From positions 1-64,000 of the forward strand of contig JALOBP010000002.1 in assembly GCA_023228295.1 (NCBI GenBank): DNA of 64,000 bases. Direction: 5' to 3'. The translations under genes and the position numbers were made by a program. The stretch comes from Methanoregula sp. (lineage in GTDB: Archaea; Halobacteriota; Methanomicrobia; Methanomicrobiales; Methanospirillaceae). The notes under the pieces were generated by a model that saw nothing but the letters and a program-made list of their open reading frames with translations, made no database searches and had not been told where the DNA came from. Positions 44,539-52,227 of the stretch are shown here, piece by piece. Every line of letters begins with the position of its first letter. Within the stretch, counting starts at the first letter, position 1.

Positions 44539-44937
44539 ATGACATTAAAAACATACAATAAAATAAGATTAGGAATAGTTATTGTCACGGCCTTTATATT
44601 TAGTCAATCTTTGGTTCTTCGTAATTTTTTCATCCCAATCATGGTTTTAGGGTTGTCATCTCTCACCCTCTTTTATCTAAGAAAGAAAGTGGTTCAAGTC
44701 ATAGCAGACGAGAGAGATTACCAGATCGGTGGTAAATCGGCATTACTTGCTATTCAACTGACATCATGGATTGGGGTAATTATTATGTTTATTCTATATG
44801 CTCTTAGTAACGCAAATCCCTTTTATCAACCTATCGCTATGACGCTGGCTTTTTCAGTTTGTATCTTAATGCTTACTTACTCAGCCATTTTCAAATATTA
44901 TAGTAAATACAGTTCCAAAGATGAAAAACGAGATTAA
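44539..44937 (+). CDS. DUF2178-like membrane protein
   Basis: A 132-residue protein with four hydrophobic helices. The [16 protein letters not shown] segment between helices 2 and 3 is the mark of the DUF2178-type family. These genes are commonly followed, as here, by a small XRE regulator; the frames overlap by 17 bases. Function unknown. Confidence 0.8.
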   Translation: MTLKTYNKIRLGIVIVTAFIFSQSLVLRNFFIPIMVLGLSSLTLFYLRKKVVQVIADERDYQIGGKSALLAIQLTSWIGVIIMFILYALSNANPFYQPIAMTLAFSVCILMLTYSAIFKYYSKYSSKDEKRD

Positions 44938-45112
44938 AAAATTCAGAACCAAACTCGGTATTACTCAGGAGGAGTTGGCAGAGAAAGCTGGGGTAAGGAG
45001 AGAGACTATTGTTTTTCTTGAGCAAGGAAAATATAATCCCTCGCTTAAGTTAGCACTTAATATTGCAAAAGAGTTAAAAACTCCAATTGATAAATTATTT
45101 TCTTTATCATAA
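44921..45112 (+). CDS. XRE-family HTH regulator
   Basis: A 63-residue Cro/C1-type helix-turn-helix protein ([30 protein letters not shown], then [17 protein letters not shown]). It overlaps the DUF2178-like gene, a regulator-membrane protein pair that probably controls its own expression. Confidence 0.92.
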   Translation: MKNEIKKFRTKLGITQEELAEKAGVRRETIVFLEQGKYNPSLKLALNIAKELKTPIDKLFSLS

Positions 45113-45144
45113 AAGGTGTTTTTTGTTATAATGTTAATATCTTT

Positions 45145-45954
45145 ATGATTTTTGAACATTCTTCAAAAAATAAAAAAGTGTTATTACTTGCCTCCACGGT
45201 TATTTTAATTGCAGGCGTTTTTCTATCTTTATATTCATCAATTATTTTTCAAGAAGGTAATCCTTGGCCGCAGATTAAAGGTATTGCTCAACTAACTTTT
45301 AGTGGATCGGATATGGTCAAATTGTCTGGCTCAGATAACAGATATCTAACTAAAAGCCAAGGCGGACCCATGGCGGTTGAAGCTTTTATGAAAAACCGCG
45401 GATATGAATATACAGATCAAATGGGATCGGGTTATTTTTATAAATCATCTGATAAAACTATTGTTTTAACCAGACGCCAATATAGTCGTTTCTATACAAT
45501 TTGGACTATTGCTGAAAATAACAACAATTCTGACAATAATCTATGGACAACAATCACCAATGATCAAGGTGAAACTTTTCAATATCCAAAAAAACTACTG
45601 GCAAAATATGTGAGCGTTGTAGAATGGCCTCCTATTATCAAAATAGAAACTGGAACATATTTATGTAAAACCACACCACAGGAAGTAAGCAGTATGTCGG
45701 ATATCACTTCGGAGAGGATGGTTGATAACAGAACTTATTGCGTAAATATAAAAAACGAGGGTGTGGCTGGCAGTGTTTATTCCTCCCATGTTTACACCAC
45801 TGCCAAGAATGGCAAGCTTGTGAAAGTTAGCTTTACTCTACAATATCCTAATTGTAATAATTACGACGAGGAACAAAGAAAAGCATGCACTAACGAAAGA
45901 GAGGCTTTTGATATTGATTCCACCGTTGATCGGATAATTCAGACAATTAAATAA
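45145..45954 (+). CDS. Membrane-anchored hypothetical protein
   Basis: A 269-residue protein with an N-terminal membrane helix (about residues 11-33) and an extracellular alpha/beta domain; Cys residues in the second half (CKTT, YCVN, PNCNN, ACTN) could form disulfides. No family recognised. It ends three bases before the next gene. Confidence 0.65.
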   Translation: MIFEHSSKNKKVLLLASTVILIAGVFLSLYSSIIFQEGNPWPQIKGIAQLTFSGSDMVKLSGSDNRYLTKSQGGPMAVEAFMKNRGYEYTDQMGSGYFYKSSDKTIVLTRRQYSRFYTIWTIAENNNNSDNNLWTTITNDQGETFQYPKKLLAKYVSVVEWPPIIKIETGTYLCKTTPQEVSSMSDITSERMVDNRTYCVNIKNEGVAGSVYSSHVYTTAKNGKLVKVSFTLQYPNCNNYDEEQRKACTNEREAFDIDSTVDRIIQTIK

Positions 45955-45957
45955 AAT

Positions 45958-46425
45958 ATGACTTCATACAAACATACCCAAATTGGATATCTGATGATAA
46001 TAATCACATTGGCCGTGCTGATTCTTTTTGCATGGGCTCAGTATACGGTTAGATCTGAGCCGCCATCTGTCGATTCTGGCGCGAATTTTCTCGTTACAGC
46101 TATAATGGTTCTAATTCTGTTTACTCTTTCATCGGTTACGACACTAACAGTATCTATTGATGAAAAATATCTAAAAATTAAATTTGGTTATGGAATTTTT
46201 AGAAAAAAATTCTTGCTCAACGATATAGCTTCTGTAAAACAAGTAAAGAATCATTGGTATTACGGCTGGGGTATGCGATTTTGGTTTTGGCCACGTATGT
46301 GTATTTACAATGTTTCTGGTTTTGATGCGGTTGAAATAATTTTGAAGAATGGAAAAATTTATCGTATAGGGACAAATGATCAAAACGGACTTGAGACCGC
46401 GATTAAGCAATCAATAAATATTTAG
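45958..46425 (+). CDS. Two-helix membrane protein with PH-like domain
   Basis: A 155-residue protein: membrane helices at about residues 10-28 and 43-64, then a compact beta-rich domain (VSIDEKYLKIKFGYGIFRKKFLL...VEIILKNGKIYRIGTND) of bacterial PH type. Probably one operon with the preceding gene. Function unknown. Confidence 0.7.
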   Translation: MTSYKHTQIGYLMIIITLAVLILFAWAQYTVRSEPPSVDSGANFLVTAIMVLILFTLSSVTTLTVSIDEKYLKIKFGYGIFRKKFLLNDIASVKQVKNHWYYGWGMRFWFWPRMCIYNVSGFDAVEIILKNGKIYRIGTNDQNGLETAIKQSINI

Positions 46426-46442
46426 CAAATTATAAATAAAAA

Positions 46443-46468
46443 CAGTGACTTTGTGGGTCGCTGTTTTT
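46443..46468. terminator. Intrinsic terminator between convergent genes
   Basis: CAGTGAC and GTCGCTG pair over a 7-base loop and are followed by TTTTTT, between the 45,958 gene and the convergent serine recombinase. Confidence 0.8.
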
Positions 46469-46476
46469 TGTTGTTT

Positions 46477-47802
46477 TTATTCAGCTATCAAAGTCAGTGT
46501 TTTATCTTTATAAATTATTCTCGATCTAAGATTTGCCAATAACTCTCTTTTCTCGCCAACCGTGCCTTCTTTTAGAATATACTTCGCAAAGTTTCGTATA
46601 TCAGTATCCTGATTGTTTTTGATCTTTTCTGTTGCCCCAAGCACTGATCTTTGGAATATGTTAAATCTGGCTATTTCGTCTTCCAATTTTTGTCGCATAC
46701 CCAACTCATTTATATTTACTTTATCTAATATTTTAAGCAGTTCAGTTATCAAATCTTCCTCTCGTATATAGTGATTCTTGCAGTTTCTATCTCTTGCTCT
46801 GCTACATGAGTAGTAGATGTATTTGGCGTGCGTGCCATCTTTAAGTTGTTTCCATTTTTCCTCAGCTGATATTCCGCTACCGCAGTATCCGCAGGTAAAT
46901 AGTTTAGTAAAAGCAAATTCTTTATTTTCTCGTTGGATATTATCTCTCTTTAATTGCGCTTGAGCTTTTTCAAATAGTTCCTGCGTAATTATCGGAACAT
47001 GTTTTCCTTGATACCAATTACCACTACCTTTTGGCGATTCAAAAGTTCCGTAGTAAAAATGGTTATCTAGAATTCTGTAAATTCCACTCAGTGTTAGCGG
47101 TTTATTTCCTCGGGTATAGAAATTCAATTCATGACGGAGCCAGTTATATAATTTTCTACCTGAGTAATGTTCATATGCTACTTTTTCAAACATCTTCTTA
47201 ATTGCTGGTGCACGTTGTGGATCAATAATTACCTGACACTTTTTATCCATCAGATTTTGATTGAGGTATCCCAGTGGTGCTACGCCCGGCCACAATCCCA
47301 TTTCTACTCTTGTCCGAAGTCCACGCTTCACGTTTACGCCTCTGTTATCATTCTCAAGCTTCGCCTGTGATCCGAGAATCATCAACAAAAACTTCTCATT
47401 TGGATTGTTTGAAAATTTTTGCCCATAAGTTCTTATTTCTTGAAGAAGTCCTGCATCCATCAAATCCACAATCTTTCCCAAGTCGCCAGCATTTCTTGAA
47501 ATACGATCGGGCGCCCATGTGAGGATGGCGTTATATTTTTTGGCTCGTATTTCTTCCACAATCTCGTTAAAGACTGGTCTTTGCCCAGTTTCTTTGGCTG
47601 AATGACTTTCTCGCTTCATGCAGACCACCTCTAAACATTCTCGCTCGGCGAGCTGAAGCATCTCTTTTATTTGGGAATCTATGGAAAGCACCTGTCTTTC
47701 CTCGGATTCCGTTGATTTACGGGCATACAGGCAATACCTGACTTTGACCGCTTGAGGCTGTATTTGGGCCACCTCATAGCCCTTTGGGGCTGTTATTTTC
47801 AT
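46477..47802 (-). CDS. Large serine recombinase
   Basis: A 441-residue site-specific recombinase from the ATG ending at 47,802 (a longer frame to 47,850 is less convincing). The N-terminal resolvase domain carries the nucleophile Ser in YARKSTES and later catalytic Arg residues (APDRISRN). The Recombinase domain follows, then a zinc-ribbon (CGYCGSG...CSRARDRNC) and a C-terminal coiled coil. Such enzymes integrate phages and islands without tRNA targets. It is divergent from hsdM and adjacent to one of the imperfect 40-bp direct repeats. Confidence 0.92.
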   Translation of the reverse strand: MKITAPKGYEVAQIQPQAVKVRYCLYARKSTESEERQVLSIDSQIKEMLQLAERECLEVVCMKRESHSAKETGQRPVFNEIVEEIRAKKYNAILTWAPDRISRNAGDLGKIVDLMDAGLLQEIRTYGQKFSNNPNEKFLLMILGSQAKLENDNRGVNVKRGLRTRVEMGLWPGVAPLGYLNQNLMDKKCQVIIDPQRAPAIKKMFEKVAYEHYSGRKLYNWLRHELNFYTRGNKPLTLSGIYRILDNHFYYGTFESPKGSGNWYQGKHVPIITQELFEKAQAQLKRDNIQRENKEFAFTKLFTCGYCGSGISAEEKWKQLKDGTHAKYIYYSCSRARDRNCKNHYIREEDLITELLKILDKVNINELGMRQKLEDEIARFNIFQRSVLGATEKIKNNQDTDIRNFAKYILKEGTVGEKRELLANLRSRIIYKDKTLTLIAE

Positions 47803-47873
47803 ATACCTAATGAATGACGCCAATCCCCAAAGGAGTCCAGAGCGTCCCAAGTAGATAACCTGTAGACAAGTAA

Positions 47874-47912
47874 ATTACCCATATTCTACGGTTTAAGCTA
47901 CTATACAGACCT
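47874..47912. repeat. Imperfect direct repeat, left of restriction island
   Basis: ATTACCCATATTCTACGGTT (and on to ATACAGACCT) matches 58,546-58,586 over about 40 bases with few differences, the core being TTTAAGCTA. It ends just before the hsdM start. It could be a recombination site for the adjacent serine recombinase or a duplicated promoter. Confidence 0.65.
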
Positions 47913-49658
47913 ATGAATACCTATGAACATTTGACTTTATATTTGGAGTCTGATAGACTTATATTAAACAATATGAGAAAAGACATACAAGAAAAACTCA
48001 AAGGAATGCCAGAGTTACTCTCTATCGGTCAGGTAGCAGAGATTTTTAGCATCCACCAAGACACATTAAGAAACTGGGAAAAGGACGGCACCCTTGTTCC
48101 TCTTAGAGTTGGCCCACGCAAAGATCGCAAATATCGTCCTCAAGATATTCAAGCTATCGTGGACAAAATGGGAAGCAAACTTACTTTGCCCCAGCTTGAA
48201 GCTTTCCTTTGGAAGAGCGCCGATATTCTCCGAGGAAAAATTGACAGTTCGGATTATAAAAAATATATCTTCGGTCTTTTGTTTTACAAAAGAATGAGCG
48301 ATGTGTGGGATGAAGAGTATGAGTCGGTAATGAAAGAGTATAGCGACAAGACAATTGCTGGTGCCGATTACAACCATCGTTTTCAAGTTCCAAAAGATTG
48401 CAAATGGGCAGTTGTGACTGAACAAGCGGAAAGTATCGGCCAAAAGTTAAATGACATTTTTGAAAAACTTGCTAATGCCAACAGTCCAAAATTGGATAGA
48501 ATTTTTGATGATCTTGATTTCTCAAACAGAGATCGCTTCCCGAACGAAACACTCCAAAGACTTATAAATCACTTTTCTCAATATAATTTTGGCAATACCT
48601 ACATCAGCTCTGATCTCTTGGGTGATGCATACGAATATCTCATCAAACAATTCGCGGCAGACGCAGGGAAAAAAGGCGGAGAATTCTACACCCCCCGTGA
48701 AGTTGAAAAAGTTATCATTGGAATTCTTAAACCGCATCAGAAAGACCACATATATGATCCAACGGCTGGATCGGGCGGTTTCCTACTTGAAGCCTATGAT
48801 TATCTAAAACAAAAGTCAGGTGAAAAGATCGCTAAGACACTTTATCTTTATGGTCAGGAATTAAATATCAGTACTTTTGCCATCGCAAAAATTAATATGT
48901 TTTTGCATGGCCTTGATAGTGCTGACATTCGCCGTGGTGATACTATTGCTAATCCTCAATTTTTGACACAAAACGGTAATCTGCAAACATTCGATATCTG
49001 TGTTGCAAATCCGCCCTACTCAATTAAGGATTGGGAGTCAGAAATTTTCAGGACAAATAAATATGGTCGTCTTGAAGGCTATGATATGCCCCCAGAAAAA
49101 AACGCCGACTATGCTTTTGTTCTGCATATCGTCAAATCAATGAATGTAAACGGACGAGCCGGCATCGTTCTTCCTCATGGTGTTCTATTCCGTGGTGGTG
49201 CTGAGGGTCGCATTCGTGAACAGATTCTTAAAAATGATCTCATTGAAGCCGTTATCGCCTTGCCATCTAAACTTTTCTACGGAACAGGTATTCCAGCGGC
49301 TATTCTTGTTCTTAACAAGAACAAGCCTGAAAATAAAAAGAATAAAGTTTTGATTATTGATGCTGAAAAAGATTTTCTTGAGGGTAAAAATCAAAATTCG
49401 CTACGATCACAGGACATAAATAAAATCGTAAAAGCATACGACGGATATTCTGATATTGAAAAATACGCTCGTGTAGTTGATATGAAAGAAATTGCAGAAA
49501 AAGATTATAACTTAAACATCAGTCAGTATATTGATTCATCTGAACAGGAAGAAGTTATTGATGTAAAGAAAGTTAGAAAAGAATTGGTAGCTCTTGAAAA
49601 AGAACGAGAAGTAATAAATAAAAAGGTTGAGGAATTCCTTTCGGAACTTGATTATTAA
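47913..49658 (+). CDS. hsdM: Type I restriction methyltransferase subunit HsdM with N-terminal HTH
   Basis: A 581-residue adenine methyltransferase. The unusual N-terminus (about residues 33-86) is a MerR/excisionase-like HTH (LLSIGQVAEIFSIHQDTLRNWEKDG...GPRKDRKYRPQDIQ). It is followed by the HsdM helical domain and the catalytic domain with DPTAGSGGFLLEAYD (SAM binding) and the catalytic NPPYS. The enzyme protects host DNA in the HsdMS/HsdMSR complex. A second ATG at codon 21 (47,973) is a possible start. The HTH closely resembles the separate protein at 63,591. Confidence 0.95.
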   Translation: MNTYEHLTLYLESDRLILNNMRKDIQEKLKGMPELLSIGQVAEIFSIHQDTLRNWEKDGTLVPLRVGPRKDRKYRPQDIQAIVDKMGSKLTLPQLEAFLWKSADILRGKIDSSDYKKYIFGLLFYKRMSDVWDEEYESVMKEYSDKTIAGADYNHRFQVPKDCKWAVVTEQAESIGQKLNDIFEKLANANSPKLDRIFDDLDFSNRDRFPNETLQRLINHFSQYNFGNTYISSDLLGDAYEYLIKQFAADAGKKGGEFYTPREVEKVIIGILKPHQKDHIYDPTAGSGGFLLEAYDYLKQKSGEKIAKTLYLYGQELNISTFAIAKINMFLHGLDSADIRRGDTIANPQFLTQNGNLQTFDICVANPPYSIKDWESEIFRTNKYGRLEGYDMPPEKNADYAFVLHIVKSMNVNGRAGIVLPHGVLFRGGAEGRIREQILKNDLIEAVIALPSKLFYGTGIPAAILVLNKNKPENKKNKVLIIDAEKDFLEGKNQNSLRSQDINKIVKAYDGYSDIEKYARVVDMKEIAEKDYNLNISQYIDSSEQEEVIDVKKVRKELVALEKEREVINKKVEEFLSELDY

Positions 49659-49659
49659 T

Positions 49660-50871
49660 ATGATGACAACGGAACAAAAAACAATACCAAAAGGATGGCA
49701 AGTCAAAACAATTGACGATGTTTCTTTAGTATTTAAAGGTAAGGGGTTGTCTAAGGATAAAATTGGATCTTCTGGTAAAAATAAATGTATTTTATACGGT
49801 CAACTTTTTACCACTTATAATGAGATAATAAGAGAAGTAAAAAGTAAAACTGATTTTGATGAGGGTGTTAGATCCCAAAATGGAGATGTCCTTATGCCTG
49901 GGTCTACCACAACTAAAGCCGAGGATCTTGCAATTGCATCAGCTATTCTTGAAGATAATGTTTTATTGGGTGGCGATATAAATATTTTAAGAAAAAAAGA
50001 CGACGCATATGATCCTATTTTTTTGGCCTATTATTTAACTCACTATAAAAGACAGGAAGTGGGTAATTTTGGCCAAGGAATAACAATTATACATTTATAT
50101 GGTCGTGATATAAGGAAGATCCAGCTTGCACTGCCACCACTTTTTGAACAAAAAAGAATAGTAGAAATTCTCTCTACTGTTGATGATGAGATCCAAAAGA
50201 CTAATAAGGTTATTTCCCAGACTGAAAAATTGAAAAAGGGATTAATACAAGATCTTTTTACAAAAAATAATAAAATTAAAAAATTAAAAATTAAAGATGT
50301 TTCCGAAGTTACCTCCAGTAAAAGAGTAATGGTTTCTGATTATGTTGATGAGGGTATTCCTTTTTATCGCTCGACGGAGATCATAAAGAAATCAAAAAAT
50401 ATTCCACTTACCGACCTATTATATATTTCTGCAGAAAAGTTCAACTTCTTTAAAAATCGTTTTGGCGCTCCCGAAAAAGGAGACATACTTATTACTGCTG
50501 TTGGAACAATCGGGGATGTTTATATGGTGCAAAATGAGGTTTTTTATTTTAAAGATGGTAACACTATTTGGGTTAGAAAAATAAAGGACTCAGTTTTACC
50601 TGAGTACTTAAGAATGATACTGGGTTCAAACTTTTATAGAGAAAAATTAAATAATATTGCTGGTGGTTCAAGTCAAAAAGCACTAACCATTCAAAAATTA
50701 GAGAATGTGGAAGTGCCAGTGCCATCTATATCGGAACAGAAAAAACTGATCGAAGTTATTTCTTCTGTGGAAAATAAAACAAAAGTTTATATTCAGACCA
50801 AAAATAATCTTGACCAGCTTAAAAAGGGTTTAGCACAGGATTTGTTGAGTGGCAAGGTCAGAACAAAATAA
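49660..50871 (+). CDS. hsdS: Type I restriction specificity subunit HsdS
   Basis: About 403 residues, with two target-recognition domains, each followed by a conserved helical spacer (LPPLFEQKRIVEILSTVDDEI and VPSISEQKKLIEVISSVENK). It determines the bipartite DNA target. An upstream frame overlaps hsdM, but the ATG pair at 49,660/49,663, one base after the hsdM stop, is the natural start. N- and C-terminal halves show the typical internal repeat. Confidence 0.93.
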   Translation: MMTTEQKTIPKGWQVKTIDDVSLVFKGKGLSKDKIGSSGKNKCILYGQLFTTYNEIIREVKSKTDFDEGVRSQNGDVLMPGSTTTKAEDLAIASAILEDNVLLGGDINILRKKDDAYDPIFLAYYLTHYKRQEVGNFGQGITIIHLYGRDIRKIQLALPPLFEQKRIVEILSTVDDEIQKTNKVISQTEKLKKGLIQDLFTKNNKIKKLKIKDVSEVTSSKRVMVSDYVDEGIPFYRSTEIIKKSKNIPLTDLLYISAEKFNFFKNRFGAPEKGDILITAVGTIGDVYMVQNEVFYFKDGNTIWVRKIKDSVLPEYLRMILGSNFYREKLNNIAGGSSQKALTIQKLENVEVPVPSISEQKKLIEVISSVENKTKVYIQTKNNLDQLKKGLAQDLLSGKVRTK

Positions 50872-50874
50872 ATT

Positions 50875-52218
50875 ATGGAAGATTTTTTCTTAAAATACAT
50901 CGTATCAAAAATACATAGCGCTTGGTCGCTGGTTTTTGGACTGGTTGTTGGTATTTTTGCTTTCGCAACAATTGATGGATTTGTAGAAAAAGTTATACTC
51001 GATGTAAGTGTAAGATTTTCAGTTTTTGGAATACTTCTTTTGTTGTGGGTTTTGTATTGGGCTCATTATAGATTTTGTTTACCAAAAAATAAAAAGAACA
51101 AAGTTGGTTTAGTTATTGCTATATATGCCGAAAGTAATCACGAGGAAAAAAGACTCAAGACGGATTTGATTTCCCAACTACAAAAAAGTATTTATGATCA
51201 GGGTTTTGGGGAAACGATTAATGTTATTGTGGTAAAAAATCACATCTCAGAAAACATTAAAGACCTAAAGGGTATAAATAAAATTCATAAAAAAGTTAGA
51301 GGGCATTTTTATTTATATGGAAAAGTAAAAAGGAGAAACGATGGACAAAATACTTACTTCTTGGATCTTGACGGTATGGTTGTTCACCGTCCGATAGATA
51401 TCCAGCTAAGCTCAGCATTAGCTCAAGACTTCGTTACCGTTCTACCAAAGCAGGTCTCATTTTTTGAGGCCGTTGAATTTAAGGGGTTTAAGTTTACGGC
51501 AGATATTGTATATCTTGCGGTTAAATATATCACTGGGGTTGCAGCGTATCTTTCTGGTGATCCATATTTAGCAATAAAACTTCATACTAATTTAAGAGAT
51601 GAATTTAATAAGTTTCGTCCATTACCACCACATCTCCAAACAATAAGAGATAAATCCAACCTCCTACTTTCTGATGAGGAATTACTTATCGCTCGTAGCT
51701 ATTATTTTAAAAATGATTTAACTAATACCGATTTGTGGCTAGGAAAATGTTTCCAAACAAATCCTAATAATTACGGGGGTTTTCTATTAAAGGCAATAAA
51801 GGAATTTCAAATCGATAAGAATCCGCAATTAGCATTGCAGAGTATTAAAAGTGCAAAAAAATACGCTAAGGCGACATCTGAATGGCGGTATAGCGAGGCT
51901 TTTTTAAGATTTTGGTCTGATGATTATCCGGCGGCCATAAAAGCATGCGAAAAAATCAACAATACAAGTTATCGTGGCGAAGAATATACTATGGCCGAAG
52001 TTGAAGCATTTAATTTAGATTTATTAAAGGATACAAATATTAATAAACCGCAATTATATTTCTGGCTCGGGTACATCAATTATAAGAAAAAGAATAACCT
52101 GCCAAAGTCATTGGAATATTTTGAGGAATTTGAAAAGAAAAGTACTTCAGCAATGACAATACTAAAACAAAAATCCAGTCCATATTTACGAGAAATAAGA
52201 AAAACCATGGGGATATAA
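50875..52218 (+). CDS. Membrane-anchored TPR protein within the hsd operon
   Basis: A 447-residue protein between hsdS and hsdR, three bases after hsdS. Two membrane helices (about 16-36 and 43-62) are followed by an alpha/beta domain (VGLVIAIYAESNHEEKRLKTDL...INVIVVKNHI; then YLYGKVKRRNDG). The C-terminal half has TPR-like helix pairs (LLIARSYYFKNDL, FLRFWSDDYPAAIKACEKI, YFWLGYINYKKK). It is not part of the standard type I system. Tight spacing suggests it works with the restriction enzyme, perhaps as membrane sensor or additional effector. No catalytic motif is recognised. Confidence 0.65.
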   Translation: MEDFFLKYIVSKIHSAWSLVFGLVVGIFAFATIDGFVEKVILDVSVRFSVFGILLLLWVLYWAHYRFCLPKNKKNKVGLVIAIYAESNHEEKRLKTDLISQLQKSIYDQGFGETINVIVVKNHISENIKDLKGINKIHKKVRGHFYLYGKVKRRNDGQNTYFLDLDGMVVHRPIDIQLSSALAQDFVTVLPKQVSFFEAVEFKGFKFTADIVYLAVKYITGVAAYLSGDPYLAIKLHTNLRDEFNKFRPLPPHLQTIRDKSNLLLSDEELLIARSYYFKNDLTNTDLWLGKCFQTNPNNYGGFLLKAIKEFQIDKNPQLALQSIKSAKKYAKATSEWRYSEAFLRFWSDDYPAAIKACEKINNTSYRGEEYTMAEVEAFNLDLLKDTNINKPQLYFWLGYINYKKKNNLPKSLEYFEEFEKKSTSAMTILKQKSSPYLREIRKTMGI

Positions 52219-52227
52219 AATAACAAT

